This document shows, one piece after another, positions 36,588-46,609 of a DNA stretch of 64,000 nt. The stretch comes from Pseudoxanthomonas kalamensis DSM 18571. GTDB lineage: Bacteria > Pseudomonadota > Gammaproteobacteria > Xanthomonadales > Xanthomonadaceae. Where the stretch lies: assembly GCF_010211745.1 (NCBI RefSeq), contig NZ_PDWQ01000001.1, positions 813,853 to 877,852 on the forward strand, given 5' to 3'. The notes under the pieces were generated by a model, which saw nothing but the letters and a program-made list of their open reading frames with translations, was not told where the DNA came from and did no database searches. Positions within the stretch are counted from its first letter, which is position 1. Every line of letters starts with the position of its first letter. The position numbers and the translations under genes were made by a program.

Positions 36588-37229
36588 GTGATCGATTCGG
36601 ACGGCTTCCGACCCAATGTCGGGATCGTGTTGATGCGCCAGGACGGCCAGGTGTTCTGGGCGCGGCGGGTGCGCCGCGACGGCTGGCAGTTTCCGCAGGG
36701 CGGCATGAACACGGACGAGACCCCGGTCGAGGCCATGTACCGCGAATTGCGTGAGGAAACCGGCCTGCTGCCCGAGCACGTGGAAGTGCTGGCGGCGACG
36801 CCAGGCTGGCTGCGCTACCGATTGCCGCAACGGGCGATCCGCCGCAACGAGCGCCATGTCTGTATCGGTCAGAAGCAGGTCTGGTTCCTGCTGCGGCTGG
36901 TCGGCGATGAGCGGCATGTGCAGCTGGATCTGACCGAGGCGCCCGAGTTCGACCATTGGCGCTGGGTGGATTTCTGGTATCCGCTGGAACACGTGGTCAT
37001 GTTCAAGCGCGGGGTGTACGCCCGGGCGCTGCGTCATCTGGCGTCCTACGCCGAACAGGTCGCCGGCATCCAGGACCTGCCGCAGGCGTTGCTGGACAGC
37101 CTGCTGCCGGACCCGGGGCGCCGGCGACGCCCGGCGCGACACCGGAACGGACCGCGCTGCAAAGAGGCGGGAGTCGGCCAGGAGGGCGCTCCGAGGCCCG
37201 GCAGAAGCGGCGAATCGGGGAAGAATTGA
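36588..37229 (+). CDS. rppH: RNA pyrophosphohydrolase (Nudix)
   Basis: Removes pyrophosphate from the 5' triphosphate of mRNAs, starting RNase E-dependent decay. 213 residues. N-terminus [22 protein letters not shown] and the tract [14 protein letters not shown] are characteristic, with the full Nudix box [20 protein letters not shown]. The C-terminal about 40 residues are basic and low-complexity, longer than the E. coli protein. The start is GTG at 36588 with CAGGAG 9 bases upstream. Its stop codon lies inside the -35 of the next promoter. Confidence 0.93.
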   Translation: MIDSDGFRPNVGIVLMRQDGQVFWARRVRRDGWQFPQGGMNTDETPVEAMYRELREETGLLPEHVEVLAATPGWLRYRLPQRAIRRNERHVCIGQKQVWFLLRLVGDERHVQLDLTEAPEFDHWRWVDFWYPLEHVVMFKRGVYARALRHLASYAEQVAGIQDLPQALLDSLLPDPGRRRRPARHRNGPRCKEAGVGQEGAPRPGRSGESGKN

Positions 37230-37254
37230 CAATCATTCTCATTCAATGTTGAAT
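37226..37254 (+). promoter_or_regulatory. Promoter with Fur-like iron box upstream of bfd
   Basis: TTGACA (37226-37231), 17-base spacer, TTGAAT (37249-37254). The spacer reads AATCATTCTCATT, close to the AATGATAATCATT hexamer pattern of Fur boxes. bfd is Fur-repressed in other proteobacteria, so iron control is likely. Confidence 0.6.
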
Positions 37255-37299
37255 GGGCACGGGCCGATTCAGCCCGCGAAGCCGAACAACCCGCCTGCC

Positions 37300-37509
37300 A
37301 TGTATGTCTGCGTCTGCAATGGAGTCACCGATCGCCAGATCCGCGAAGCCGCGGCCGGTGGTTGCCGCAGCGTGGCCGAACTGACCATGCGTACCGGCGC
37401 CGGTGCCTGCTGCGGCACCTGTCTGGACCTGGCGGCTTCGCTGCTGGACGAAGTCGCCGGCGCACGTGACCTCGGCCTGCCGCTGCTGAATCTGTCGCAG
37501 GCGGCCTGA
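37300..37509 (+). CDS. bfd: Bacterioferritin-associated ferredoxin
   Basis: 69 residues; binds one [2Fe-2S] cluster and reduces bacterioferritin haem to release stored iron. The cluster cysteines are in [10 protein letters not shown] (CxC) and GACCGTC (CxxC). The start ATG at 37300 gives the family's exact N-terminus; a longer frame to 37246 is open but adds unrelated residues. The ribosome site is weak. Fur-like promoter upstream, bfr 100 bases downstream. Confidence 0.93.
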   Translation: MYVCVCNGVTDRQIREAAAGGCRSVAELTMRTGAGACCGTCLDLAASLLDEVAGARDLGLPLLNLSQAA

Positions 37510-37609
37510 ACCTGTTCCGACACATTCGCGAACTGATCACGATTCGCGTTTCGTCATTCTCCTGCGCGGCTTGCTAGGCTGCGGCCACTCCCCGCCGAGA
37601 GAACCTGCC

Positions 37610-38080
37610 ATGAAGGGCGATGCCAAGGTCATCGAGTTCCTCAACAAGGCGCTCTACAACGAGCTGACCGCGATCAACCAGTATTTCCTGCACGCCAAGA
37701 TGCTGAAGAACTGGGGTCTGAAGGAACTGGCCGAACACGAGTACAAGGAATCGATCGACGAGATGAAGCACGCCGATGCCTTGTCCGAGCGGATCCTGTT
37801 TCTGGAAGGGCTGCCGAATTTCCAGTCGCTGGGCAAATTGCGGATCGGCGAGAACCCGCATGAGCTGCTGCAATGCGACCTGGCGCTGGAGATGGAGGCC
37901 GTGCCGCTGCTGCGCGAGGCGATCGCCCATTGCGAAGGCATGGGCGATTACGTCAGCCGCGACTTGCTGGCCGATATCCTCGAATCCGAGGAAGAGCACA
38001 TCGACTGGATCGAGACCCAGCTGTCGCTGATCGAACGGATCGGCGAACCGAGCTACCTGCTGACCAAGCTGGAAGACTAG
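37610..38080 (+). CDS. bfr: Bacterioferritin
   Basis: 156 residues, the usual length; forms a 24-mer iron-storage shell. Ferroxidase and haem residues are visible: Glu in NELTAINQY, the EMKHAD motif (Glu51, the haem-ligand Met52, His54) and [14 protein letters not shown] with Glu and His ligands. Start ATG 37610 after GAGAGAACC. An extended -10 element (TTGCTAGGCT, about 37571) suggests its own promoter besides read-through from bfd. The stop interlocks with that of the convergent kinase gene (CTAG, 38077-38080). Confidence 0.95.
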   Translation: MKGDAKVIEFLNKALYNELTAINQYFLHAKMLKNWGLKELAEHEYKESIDEMKHADALSERILFLEGLPNFQSLGKLRIGENPHELLQCDLALEMEAVPLLREAIAHCEGMGDYVSRDLLADILESEEEHIDWIETQLSLIERIGEPSYLLTKLED

Positions 38081-40464
38081 GGGTTGTCGACCGGGGCACG
38101 CGAGGCGTGCTGCGAGATGTAGCCCTGCAAGGCCATGCGCGCCCGCGCGTATTCGGCGATCACCAGCGCCACCGAGACCGCAGGGCGGTCCAGTTTCTGC
38201 GCCCGCGCGCCCAGCTCCACCCGTTTGGCCGCGGTGGACAGGGCCATGGCGCCGACGTTGGCGCTGGAGGATTTCAACGTATGCGCGGCATCGCGCATGG
38301 CATTCATGTCGGGGGCGACGGATGCCACTTCCAGCTGCTGGATCAGCTGCGGGGCGTCTTCCAGGAACAGCTGGATGATGCGCACGGTTTCGTCGCCGGC
38401 GATTTCCTGCAATTCGTCCAGCAGGTTGTGGTCCAGTACCGGGAAGCTGGCCGGCGAGGGCGCCGGCTTGCCGGTGGCCAGGGTGGCGGCAGGTGCGCCA
38501 CCCATCGACGGCGTCGGCGGGGAGCCTTCGGCGGTGGCCAGCGGCTTGACCGGCTTCGGTGTCGGGGTCGAAGGCAGCCAGCGGCGCAGGCAGGCATCGA
38601 GCTGTTCGCGCGAGACCGGCTTGGACAGGAAGTCGTCCATGCCGGCATCCAGGCAGCGCTGGCGATCACCGGACATGGCGTTGGCCGTCATCGCCACGAT
38701 CGGCAGTCGCGCCGTGCCCGGTCGGCCGGACTCGATGTCGCGCCAGCGGCGCGAGGCGGTATAGCCGTCCAGCACCGGCATCTGGCAATCCATCAGCACC
38801 AGGCCGTAGGCGCCGGTCGCCATCTTCTCCAGCGCCTGTTCGCCGTTGCCGGCGATGTCCGAGTCGTAACCCAGCACTTCCAGCAGCTTGCGGGCGACGG
38901 CGAGATTGACCGGGTTGTCCTCGACCAGCAGCAGTCGTCGGCTGGAGGCGACTGACGAGGCGGTGGCGATGTCGGCGGAGGCGGGCTTGGCGACGTCGGA
39001 CGGCGCCGCCGCCGCCGGGATCGGTTCGGGTTCCGGTTTTGCGGCCGGAATCGACGATCCCGCTGGTGCCAGCAGGACTTCGCGAAGCTCCGATTCCGGG
39101 ATCTGCCGGGGCAGCAGCGCGGCAGCCATGCGCAGCTCGTCGGGGACGCGTTCGTCGCCGTACAGCCATAGCAGGCGGGTGTCCGTATGGCGGTCGTTGC
39201 CTTCCAGGTTGCGTTGCAGCGCACGGGCGCTGCCGGGGATGCCGGCCAGGTCGCCGATCACCCAGGCGTAACTGCCGGGCGCATGCGTGCGCAGCAGTTC
39301 CAGCGCCTCCTGGGTGGTTTCGACCGCGTTGAGCTGCAGGTTCCAGGACGGCAGCAGGAAACTCATGCGCTGGCGCAGCCGCGGATCGGAGGTGACCAGC
39401 AGGACCCGTGGCGTGCTGCCGGCCAGCGTGTGGTTGCGCAGGTCGCCGACGATCTTCAGCAGCGGGATCTCGAACCAGAATGTCGAACCACGCCCGCGTG
39501 CCGAGACCACGCCGATGCTGCCGCCCATCAGGTCAACAATGCGCTTGCAGATCACCAGGCCCAGGCCGGTGCCGCCGTACAGGCGAGTGGTGGAGGCGTC
39601 GGCCTGATTGAAGGGGAGGAACAGACGCTCCTGTGCGTCTTCCTCGATGCCGATGCCGGTGTCGTGGACCTCGAAGCGCAGCAGGTGCTGGTCCTGACTC
39701 TCGCCGAGCCGGCGCACGGTGACGGTGACCGCGCCGCGCTCGGTGAACTTGACCGCGTTGCCGATCAGGTTGCTGAGGATCTGCCGCAGTCTCACCGGAT
39801 CGCCGCGCACCGACAGGCGCACGGCCGGGTCCAGTTGCAGTTCCAGCCGCAGGCCCTTGCTTTCGGCCGGGCGCAGCATCAGGTGCAGCACGCCGTCGAG
39901 CAGTTCGCGCAGGTTGAAGGTGGTGGTCTCGAGGTCGAGCTTGTCGGCTTCGAGCTTGGAGTAGTCGAGGATGTCGTCGACGATCCGCAGCAGTTGCTGC
40001 GAAGACGCGGTCGCGGTGACCAGCATCTCGCGCTGGTCGGGCGCCAGCGGCGCGCGCGACAGCAGGTCCAGCATCGGCACGATGCCGTTGAGCGGAGTGC
40101 GGATCTCGTGGCTCATCGTGGCCAGGAACTCGCCCTTGGCCAGCACTGCGGCCTCGGCGGCCTGCTTGGCCTGCATCAGTTCCTGTTCCAGCTGGTCGTG
40201 GCGGCGCAGTTCGCGGTGCAGGCTGTCGCGCTCGGATTCGGCCATGGCCGCGCGCGTGCGCATCATGTCGTCTTCATCGGCCAGCTGGCGGTACTGCAAC
40301 AGTGCGGCGATCGCCAGCAGCAGGGTCGCGGTGGCGCAGGGCAGGGCCAGCAGCAGCCACGGCCCCGGCACCCGCAGCACGTCCAGCGCCAGGAAGCACA
40401 GCGCCAGCAATGCGGCCGACAGGGTCAGCCAGGCCATGCGGGACGAACGCGGCGTTGAACCCAT
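38077..40464 (-). CDS. Hybrid sensor histidine kinase with pseudo-receiver, receiver and HPt domains
   Basis: 795 residues. Two N-terminal membrane segments (about 11-30 and 35-56) with almost no periplasmic loop, coiled coil about 60-105, then HisKA with the H-box [11 protein letters not shown] (His119) and HATPase with N-box [15 protein letters not shown] and GGTGLGL. About residues 365-490 form a degenerate receiver without a clear phospho-acceptor Asp. A true receiver follows ([11 protein letters not shown]; phospho-Asp in VLMDCQMP), then a C-terminal HPt with His in [12 protein letters not shown]. The layout resembles RpfC/BarA-type phosphorelays. The start is 2 bases after the stop of the c-di-GMP-type gene upstream (TAGGAATG), so the two are coupled and probably act in one pathway. 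Confidence 0.9.
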   Translation of the reverse strand: MGSTPRSSRMAWLTLSAALLALCFLALDVLRVPGPWLLLALPCATATLLLAIAALLQYRQLADEDDMMRTRAAMAESERDSLHRELRRHDQLEQELMQAKQAAEAAVLAKGEFLATMSHEIRTPLNGIVPMLDLLSRAPLAPDQREMLVTATASSQQLLRIVDDILDYSKLEADKLDLETTTFNLRELLDGVLHLMLRPAESKGLRLELQLDPAVRLSVRGDPVRLRQILSNLIGNAVKFTERGAVTVTVRRLGESQDQHLLRFEVHDTGIGIEEDAQERLFLPFNQADASTTRLYGGTGLGLVICKRIVDLMGGSIGVVSARGRGSTFWFEIPLLKIVGDLRNHTLAGSTPRVLLVTSDPRLRQRMSFLLPSWNLQLNAVETTQEALELLRTHAPGSYAWVIGDLAGIPGSARALQRNLEGNDRHTDTRLLWLYGDERVPDELRMAAALLPRQIPESELREVLLAPAGSSIPAAKPEPEPIPAAAAPSDVAKPASADIATASSVASSRRLLLVEDNPVNLAVARKLLEVLGYDSDIAGNGEQALEKMATGAYGLVLMDCQMPVLDGYTASRRWRDIESGRPGTARLPIVAMTANAMSGDRQRCLDAGMDDFLSKPVSREQLDACLRRWLPSTPTPKPVKPLATAEGSPPTPSMGGAPAATLATGKPAPSPASFPVLDHNLLDELQEIAGDETVRIIQLFLEDAPQLIQQLEVASVAPDMNAMRDAAHTLKSSSANVGAMALSTAAKRVELGARAQKLDRPAVSVALVIAEYARARMALQGYISQHASRAPVDNP

Positions 40465-40466
40465 TC

Positions 40467-42377
40467 CTACAGGACCGCGTTGTAGAAATCGAAGCTCAGC
40501 TCGCTGCCGACGCCTTGCACCAGATTGCCCTGGATGAAATCGACGCCGCCCAGCCACATCGCGGCAGCGGCCTGCGGATCCTCGATGTGCTGGCCGATGA
40601 CCTGCAGGCTGTGGCGATGGGCCAGCTCGATGATGTTGCGCAGCTGGTCGTGCAGGGCCGGGTCGGCATGCGCCTGGGCGTAGCGGTTGGCCAGCCGCAG
40701 GAAGCCCAGCGGCAGCTGCGCCAGCAGCGACTCGGCTTCAGCGCCGGGCTCGAACTGGCTGAGGCAGAACTGCACGCCGGCCGCCATCAACCGCTGGCAG
40801 AACTCGCGCAGGGTGACGGTGTGGATCAGTGCGTCGGCCAGGCGCAGGTCGATCACCAGCGAACTCGGGTCGATGCCGCGCTCGGCGATGCCCTTCAGCA
40901 GCCAGTCGGCGACGCCGTCGCGGGCCAGGGTGCGCGGCGACTGCGAGACGAACAGCCGCAGCGGCGGCGTCTGATCCTTGCGCTGGGCCAGCAGCTCCAG
41001 CACCCGTTCCAGCACCTGCTGGTCCAGCTCGACGATGCGGCCGGCGAATTCGGCCGCCGGCACGGCTTCGGCGGCGGTCAGCAGGTGGCCGTCGTCCTGG
41101 CGCATGCGCAGCAGGACCTGGTACTGCGCCAGATCGCTGCCGGCGACCGAGACGATCGGCTGGAACGCCAGTTCCAGCGAAGCGTCTTCCAGCGAGACCT
41201 TGTCCTGATCCTCGTCGGCGACGGCCGGCATGTAGGCGGCGATGTCGCTGGTCTGCTGGCGGGCGTCGAGGGCGGCGCGTTCGACCGCTTCCAGCGCGCT
41301 GCCGCCATCGGCGAACCCGTACGGCAGCGCGGCATAGCCGATCACCCCGCGCAGGCGCAGCGGCTGGTCTTCGCCGGGCAGTTCGAACGCCGCATGGCCG
41401 AGGCTGTCGCGCAGGCCGGTGGCCAGCGGCTCCAGCTGCTCCGCGGCGATGCCTTCGGCCAGGCACAGGAAACTGTTGTCGTTGAGCCGGGCCAGCAGGT
41501 GCGGCGCGGCCGCCTGCGCCAGCCGCTGTCCGGCCTGGATCATCAGCTGCTCGAAGCGCGAATAGCCGAAGCGCTCGCGCAGGCCCGGCGCGCCGCCGAC
41601 TTCGACGAAATACACGCCGCCGGCGACCTCGTCGGAGCCGCGATGGGCCTCCAGCAGCGCGTTCAGGCGCTGGAACACGTGCGAGCGCACATGCAGCCCG
41701 GTCTCGGGGTTGATCGTCGGCGCGGGGGCGGCGACCGGCGCGCGCTGGCGCGCGCGCAGGATGCGGTTGGAGACCGCCGCGATCAGGTGGCGCGGGCGGA
41801 TCGGCTTGGTCAGGAAATCGTCGGCGCCGCTTTCCAGCACTTCGAACTGGCGCTCCGGGTCCGGGTCGCCGGTCAGGAACACGATCGGCATGTGCAGGTA
41901 TTCCGGGCGCTTGCGCAGTTGCTGGGTCAGCACCATGCCGTCGTTGCCGGGCATGTGCAGGTCCATCAGCACCAGATCGGGCGAGTAGCGTTCGATCGCT
42001 TCCAGGGCGTGCGCCGGGTCGGTCTGCACTTCGGCCTGCATGCCGGCCCCGTGCAGCACGGATTGCGCGAACAGCGCCTGCCCGCGGTCGTCCTCGATGA
42101 TCAGGACCCGGTAGGGGGCGACATTGCCGCCATCGGCACCGCCGTTGCGGTCGGTTGCCGGAGGGGACATCGTGGCGCCGGTGTCGGCCGCGGACGGCGC
42201 TGCAGTCGTTTGCGGTCCGGGGATAGGCGGCGCCGGCGCGGCTGCAGTGGCGGGTTCGGGGGCGTCTTCGGCCGGGGCATCGCCGGTCCAGCGCCGCCAG
42301 AAATGCGGCGGCGGTGTTTCCGCGCGCAGCTGCGTTCGTTCGTTCGGCGGTCGTGGCGTCGATTCGATCCCGGACAT
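40467..42377 (-). CDS. Response regulator with degenerate GGDEF and EAL domains (FimX-like)
   Basis: 636 residues. A Pro/Ala-rich N-terminal stretch (1-85) precedes a receiver domain with phospho-Asp in [15 protein letters not shown]-fold region (about 225-390) has RLNDNSFLC where the GGDEF loop should be, so it cannot make c-di-GMP. The EAL domain (about 400-636) has QYQVLLRM in place of the EAL motif, SQFEPG in place of DDFG, and GQHIED in place of AEGVE, so phosphodiesterase metal sites are lost. Such proteins act as c-di-GMP receptors or scaffolds (FimX in Pseudomonas, Filp in Xanthomonas; twitching motility and virulence). Coupled to the hybrid kinase, its likely phosphodonor. Whether it still binds c-di-GMP is open. 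Confidence 0.88.
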   Translation of the reverse strand: MSGIESTPRPPNERTQLRAETPPPHFWRRWTGDAPAEDAPEPATAAAPAPPIPGPQTTAAPSAADTGATMSPPATDRNGGADGGNVAPYRVLIIEDDRGQALFAQSVLHGAGMQAEVQTDPAHALEAIERYSPDLVLMDLHMPGNDGMVLTQQLRKRPEYLHMPIVFLTGDPDPERQFEVLESGADDFLTKPIRPRHLIAAVSNRILRARQRAPVAAPAPTINPETGLHVRSHVFQRLNALLEAHRGSDEVAGGVYFVEVGGAPGLRERFGYSRFEQLMIQAGQRLAQAAAPHLLARLNDNSFLCLAEGIAAEQLEPLATGLRDSLGHAAFELPGEDQPLRLRGVIGYAALPYGFADGGSALEAVERAALDARQQTSDIAAYMPAVADEDQDKVSLEDASLELAFQPIVSVAGSDLAQYQVLLRMRQDDGHLLTAAEAVPAAEFAGRIVELDQQVLERVLELLAQRKDQTPPLRLFVSQSPRTLARDGVADWLLKGIAERGIDPSSLVIDLRLADALIHTVTLREFCQRLMAAGVQFCLSQFEPGAEAESLLAQLPLGFLRLANRYAQAHADPALHDQLRNIIELAHRHSLQVIGQHIEDPQAAAAMWLGGVDFIQGNLVQGVGSELSFDFYNAVL

Positions 42378-42444
42378 CTAGGCTTCCCCAAGCTATCTCA
42401 CATTATGCGACGAAGTTCACGAGTTGGGGCGCCGGCCGGAAAAC

Positions 42445-43065
42445 TCATTCGGCGGCCGCGGCCGGGCCCGCGCCCGGAGATTCGTCGGTCTGGAACAGGC
42501 GCTTGAGCCCGCGGGTCACCTTCCGCCATACCCACCAGACGGTCAGCGCCACGATCAGGCTGATGCCTACCACCAGTACCAACGCAATCCAGGGGTGGGC
42601 AAAGGCCAGCGACAGGCCGCCGACCACCACCGCATCCTCGACGATCGACGCGGTCAGGTTGCTGGCCGGCTCCGGCGAGGTGTTGAGCAGGGCGCGCGAA
42701 CCGCTCTTGACCAGATGGCTGGTCAGGGCCACGCCAGCCCCTGCCGCCAGCGCGCCGGCGCCGAGCTCGCCGTCGGGCGACAGCGTGGCCGCGGCCAGGA
42801 AGGCGCCGGCCGGGACCCGGGCCAGGGTCTGCAGCAGGTCCCAGACCGAGTCGACGCCGGGGATCTTGTCGGCGAAGAATTCGGTCAGCGCCAATGCGCC
42901 CGACGTGCCCAGCACCCACCACGAGGTCGTGGCTTCCAGGGCCGGCGGCAGGTCCAGCCAGCCCAGCGCGCCGGCTAGGCCGACGCCGAACACGGTCAGG
43001 TAGACGCGGATCCCGGCCATCCATGCCAACAGGATCCCAATTGCGAAAAGATGTGCTTCGGACAT
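42445..43065 (-). CDS. DUF4126 domain membrane protein
   Basis: 206 residues with five or so hydrophobic segments and the DUF4126 pattern (LAWMAGIRVYLTVFGVGLAG near the N-terminus; ALTEFFADKIPGVDSVWD; ASIVEDAVVVGGLSLAF). Function unknown; the family is widespread. Inner membrane predicted. Single gene, divergent from the next block, ribosome site weak. Confidence 0.85.
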   Translation of the reverse strand: MSEAHLFAIGILLAWMAGIRVYLTVFGVGLAGALGWLDLPPALEATTSWWVLGTSGALALTEFFADKIPGVDSVWDLLQTLARVPAGAFLAAATLSPDGELGAGALAAGAGVALTSHLVKSGSRALLNTSPEPASNLTASIVEDAVVVGGLSLAFAHPWIALVLVVGISLIVALTVWWVWRKVTRGLKRLFQTDESPGAGPAAAAE

Positions 43066-43207
43066 GGCGGGGATTCCCCTAGACTGGGCGCCAATGGGCC
43101 GTCATGGCCCGGCATGCCTCCGAGTATAGGATTGTTGACTGGATGCCGCCTGAGTCGCCCGTCAGCGGTGGGCACGGGGCGGCCAGACCCGGTTTCCCTG
43201 TCATCCG

Positions 43208-43954
43208 ATGTCCAAGAACGCCGTACCCAATCCCGATTCGTTCGTCCACTACCGGATCGTGGCCCGCGATCCGGCGACCCGGCGCTGGATGGTCTGGGCG
43301 GTCGCGGCGCTGTGGCTGGCCAGCCTGATTGCGGTCTGGCTGCTCGCCGGGCGCCAGGCGGTCGGACCGCAGCGGGCCACCTCGCAGCAACAGACGCAGC
43401 AGTTGGAAAAGGAACTGCGGCAGGCCAAGGCGCGCCTGCGCGAGTTCGACCAGCGCGACGCCACCTTGCGCCGTTCGGACCAGATCAGCCGCCAGGCCAA
43501 CCTGGACCTGCAAGGTACGCTGGCGCAGCGCGACGAGGAAATCGCCTCGCTGCGCGCCGACGTGGCCTTCTACGAACGTCTGGTCGGACCGACCAGCCCG
43601 CGCCAGGGGTTGAACGTGTTCAACGCCGAATTCGTCCCGCTCGGCGAGAACACCTGGAAATACCAGATCGTGCTGACCCAGAACCTCAACCGCGGTTCGG
43701 TCAGCAGCGGGCGCATGCGTTTCAGCGTGGAAGGCATCCGCGACGGCAAGCTGGCCACCATGGACTGGGCGCAACTGCACCAGAAGCCGGACATCGAACA
43801 ACAGCCGTATTCGTTCCGCTATTTCCAGCAGCTGGAAGGCAATGTCACCTTGCCGCCCGGTTTCACCCCGCAGCGCGTGCGCGTATGGTTGCGTGGCGAC
43901 AACGTCACCGTGCAGCGCGATTTCGACTGGACGCTTGCCGAAGCCACCCCCTGA
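43208..43954 (+). CDS. DUF6776-type single-pass membrane coiled-coil protein, copy 1
   Basis: 248 residues. One membrane segment (about 28-47, WMVWAVAALWLASLIAVWLLA), a coiled coil (about 55-115, rich in Gln/Glu/Arg/Leu heptads: QLEKELRQAKARLREFDQR), then a beta-rich extracytoplasmic domain (NVFNAEFVPLGENTWKYQIV ... LPPGFTPQRVRVWLRG). A clear paralogue of 44454-45179: the block ADVAFYERLVGPT and the RSDQISR...LQGTLA tract are shared. The two flank a bactofilin gene, so this is probably part of a bactofilin-organised envelope complex. Function otherwise unknown; the family name is from memory and less certain than the structure. Confidence 0.8.
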   Translation: MSKNAVPNPDSFVHYRIVARDPATRRWMVWAVAALWLASLIAVWLLAGRQAVGPQRATSQQQTQQLEKELRQAKARLREFDQRDATLRRSDQISRQANLDLQGTLAQRDEEIASLRADVAFYERLVGPTSPRQGLNVFNAEFVPLGENTWKYQIVLTQNLNRGSVSSGRMRFSVEGIRDGKLATMDWAQLHQKPDIEQQPYSFRYFQQLEGNVTLPPGFTPQRVRVWLRGDNVTVQRDFDWTLAEATP

Positions 43955-44006
43955 GCCGTGGCGCGACCGCCGAGCGGCATCCCCCACCCCTGTCGGAGAA
44001 CTCCCG

Positions 44007-44432
44007 ATGCTCAAACAGAAACGACCGAATCCCGACGGTACCCAGATCGACACCCTGATCGGCGCCCACGTTACCCTGCGCGGCGACATCAGTTTCAGCG
44101 GCGGGCTGTACGTGGAAGGCCGCATCCACGGCACCGTGGTCGCCGAGGAGGGCCAGGCGGCGATACTGACGCTGTCCGAGCAGGGCAGCATCGAGGGCGA
44201 AGTGCGCGCGCCGGTGGTGATCGTCAACGGCCGCCTGCACGGCGACGTGTACGCGTCGGAAAAGGTCGAACTGGCGGCCAAGGCGCGGGTGCAGGGCAAC
44301 ATCCACTACAAGGTGGTGGAGATGAGCGCCGGCGCTACCCTGACCGGACGCCTGATCCACGCCGATGCCGAGACCGAATCGCCCGCGCTCAGCGCGGTGC
44401 CGTCGTCCCGGCCGGCGGCCAACGGCGACTGA
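44007..44432 (+). CDS. Bactofilin (polymer-forming cytoskeletal protein)
   Basis: 141 residues. The central right-handed beta-helix (about 12-115) has the bactofilin pattern of short Gly-rich turns (TLIGAHVTLRGDISFSGGL, VEGRIHGTV, GEVRAPVVIVNGRLHGDVYA). N- and C-terminal tails are disordered. Bactofilins polymerise without nucleotide and position cell-wall enzymes, affecting shape, stalks or motility. GGAGA 8 bases before the ATG. It lies between two paralogous membrane coiled-coil genes, suggesting they anchor or recruit the filament. Confidence 0.93.
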   Translation: MLKQKRPNPDGTQIDTLIGAHVTLRGDISFSGGLYVEGRIHGTVVAEEGQAAILTLSEQGSIEGEVRAPVVIVNGRLHGDVYASEKVELAAKARVQGNIHYKVVEMSAGATLTGRLIHADAETESPALSAVPSSRPAANGD

Positions 44433-44453
44433 AGCCGGTCGTTGTCCTGAGCC

Positions 44454-45179
44454 ATGGGACATCCTGCACATCCACCGTCGGGCCTTCCTGCCCGCATCGG
44501 TTCGCTGGCACTGGGCATCGGGGTCCTGCTGTGTCTGGGATTCGGTGTCTGGGGTTTGTGGAGGGTGTGGGCGACGCGCAGCCAGCCGCAGGTCACCGCC
44601 GAGCAATGGCAGGCGCAGCAGCGCCGGATCGACGAACTGGAGCAGCAGGCCGTCAGCCTGCAGCGTTCCGACCAGATCAGCCGCGACGCCAATCTCGAAT
44701 TGCAGGGCACGCTGGCCGAGCGCGACGAGGAAATTTCCGCGCTGCGCGCCGACGTGGCCTTCTATGAACGCCTGGTCGGGCCGACCGCGCAGCGGCGCGG
44801 CCTGACCGTGCATGCGCTGCGGTTGCAGGCGCAGAACGACCAGGCCTGGCATTTCACCGCCACTCTCAGCCAGACCCTCGGCCGCAGTGTCAACGCCGGC
44901 CAGCTGCGGCTGCGGGTGGAGGGCACCGAGAACGGCAAGCTGCGCCGGCTGGACTGGTCCGACCTGCGTCAGCAGGCCGATGCGCCGGGGGTGGCGTATT
45001 CGTTCAAGTACTTCCAGCGCCTCGAAGGCGATCTGCTGCTGCCGCCGGGGTTCCAGCCGGTCCGGATCGCGGTGCGCCTGCAGCCGCGCGGCGGTACGGC
45101 GGTGGAACAGTCCTTTGCCTGGAACGCAGTGGTGGCCCCGGAAGCCGCGCCGGACGGGGGATCGCCGGAACCGGATTGA
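44454..45179 (+). CDS. DUF6776-type single-pass membrane coiled-coil protein, copy 2
   Basis: 241 residues with the same plan as 43208-43954: membrane segment about 16-36, coiled coil about 45-105 (QQRRIDELEQQAVSLQRSDQ), beta-rich outer domain ending in a Pro/Glu/Asp tail. Shares LQGTLAERDEEISALRADVA and AFYERLVGPT with copy 1, so a duplication around the bactofilin gene is evident. 21 bases after the bactofilin stop. Role unknown; a membrane partner of the bactofilin is the simplest guess. Confidence 0.8.
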   Translation: MGHPAHPPSGLPARIGSLALGIGVLLCLGFGVWGLWRVWATRSQPQVTAEQWQAQQRRIDELEQQAVSLQRSDQISRDANLELQGTLAERDEEISALRADVAFYERLVGPTAQRRGLTVHALRLQAQNDQAWHFTATLSQTLGRSVNAGQLRLRVEGTENGKLRRLDWSDLRQQADAPGVAYSFKYFQRLEGDLLLPPGFQPVRIAVRLQPRGGTAVEQSFAWNAVVAPEAAPDGGSPEPD

Positions 45180-45224
45180 AGCGGCGGACTTGAACCGCAT
45201 CGGTTCCGGGCCCATCCTGAGTGC

Positions 45225-45605
45225 ATGAGCACGCTGATTTCCCTGCCCGAAGCCGCGCCCGGCTACCAGTCGCTGGAGCAACCGCTGCATTTCACCGCGG
45301 CGGCGGCGGCCAAGGTGCGCGAGCTGATCCGTGAAGAGGGCAACGAGGCTCTGGCCCTGCGCGTGTATATCGAAGGTGGCGGCTGCTCGGGCTTCCAGTA
45401 CGGTTTCGAGTTCGACGAGAACCGCGCCGAAGACGATCTGGCGGTACAGACCAACGGCGTGACCCTGCTGGTCGATCCGCTGAGCCTGCAGTACCTGATG
45501 GGCGCCGAAGTGGATTACAGCGAAAGCCTGCAGGGTGCCCAGTTCGTGATCCGCAATCCCAACGCCAGCACGACCTGCGGGTGCGGCAGCAGCTTCTCGG
45601 TCTGA
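45225..45605 (+). CDS. erpA: Iron-sulfur cluster insertion protein ErpA (A-type carrier)
   Basis: 126 residues. Delivers [4Fe-4S] or [2Fe-2S] clusters to apo-enzymes such as those of isoprenoid synthesis. The three ligand cysteines are in [11 protein letters not shown] and TCGCGSSF near the C-terminus. It could be another A-type protein (IscA/SufA); a stand-alone gene away from isc/suf favours ErpA. nudC follows after 16 bases. Confidence 0.9.
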   Translation: MSTLISLPEAAPGYQSLEQPLHFTAAAAAKVRELIREEGNEALALRVYIEGGGCSGFQYGFEFDENRAEDDLAVQTNGVTLLVDPLSLQYLMGAEVDYSESLQGAQFVIRNPNASTTCGCGSSFSV

Positions 45606-45621
45606 CCCGCACCGCGATCGC

Positions 45622-46527
45622 ATGAGCGCCGCCACGGACGCCCGCGTTTCCGGCTTCGCCTTCGTCGACGATCCGCTCGACCGCGCCGATCTGCTGCGCG
45701 GCGATGCCGAAGCGTTGCGCCGCCTGTGGCCGCAGGCGCGGGTGCTGTGCCTGGATGCAGAGGGCCGCGCGCGCGCCGACGCGCAGGGGCAGCCGATGCC
45801 GCGGACCGGCGCGCAGGCCGGGGCCGGCCCGGAAGGGGCGATCTTCCTAGGACTGGACGGCGAACAGGCCTGGTTCGCCCAGGCCGGCGATGCGGCCGAT
45901 GCGGAAACCCCGGGCGTCGATCTGCGCCAGGCGGGAGCGACCTGGCCGGCGCGCGAGGCGGGCGTGTTCGCGCTGGCGCGCGCCTTGCTGCATTGGCAGT
46001 CGCGCACCCGTTTCTGCGGCGTCTGCGGCGGCGGCGTGCGGTTCGAGCGCGCCGGCTATCTGGGCCGCTGCACGCAATGCCATGCCGAACACTATCCACG
46101 GGTGGATCCGGCGGTGATCGCCGCGGTCAGCGACGGCCGGCGCCTGCTGCTGGGGCGCAAGGCCGAATGGCCGGCGCGGCGCTATTCGCTGATCGCAGGC
46201 TTCGTCGAACCCGGGGAGACGCTGGAACAGACCGTGGCGCGCGAGGTGATGGAGGAAACCGGCGTGCGCGTACGTCGCAGCCGATACCTGGCTTCGCAGC
46301 CATGGCCGTTCCCCGGCGCGCTGATGCTGGGCTTCGAGGCGCTGGCCGAACCCGACCCGCCGCGGCTGGAAGACGAACTGGAGGACGTGCGCTGGTTCGA
46401 GCGCGAACAGGTGGGCGCGGCGCTGGAGCGCGGTGGCGAGGATGCGCCGTTGCGGCTGCCGCCGCGGCTTTCGATCGCCCGTGCCCTGGTCGAACGCTGG
46501 TACCGGCACGGCCCGATGCCCGCGTGA
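45622..46527 (+). CDS. nudC: NAD(+) diphosphatase / RNA de-NADding enzyme
   Basis: 301 residues. Zinc ribbon CGVCGG...CTQCH at about 133-155, then a Nudix domain with box GFVEPGETLEQTVAREVMEE and the NudC-specific SQPWPFPGALMLGF. Splits NAD(H) to NMN(H) and AMP and can remove NAD caps from RNA. The ATG at 45622 is 17 bases after erpA. Confidence 0.93.
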   Translation: MSAATDARVSGFAFVDDPLDRADLLRGDAEALRRLWPQARVLCLDAEGRARADAQGQPMPRTGAQAGAGPEGAIFLGLDGEQAWFAQAGDAADAETPGVDLRQAGATWPAREAGVFALARALLHWQSRTRFCGVCGGGVRFERAGYLGRCTQCHAEHYPRVDPAVIAAVSDGRRLLLGRKAEWPARRYSLIAGFVEPGETLEQTVAREVMEETGVRVRRSRYLASQPWPFPGALMLGFEALAEPDPPRLEDELEDVRWFEREQVGAALERGGEDAPLRLPPRLSIARALVERWYRHGPMPA

Positions 46528-46609
46528 TCCGGGGTACCGGCACCCGGCGGGAAGGCCGCTCGGCTAGAATCGTGGTCATGGAAGGGGACGACGCGTCGAG
46601 GAGTCGCGG

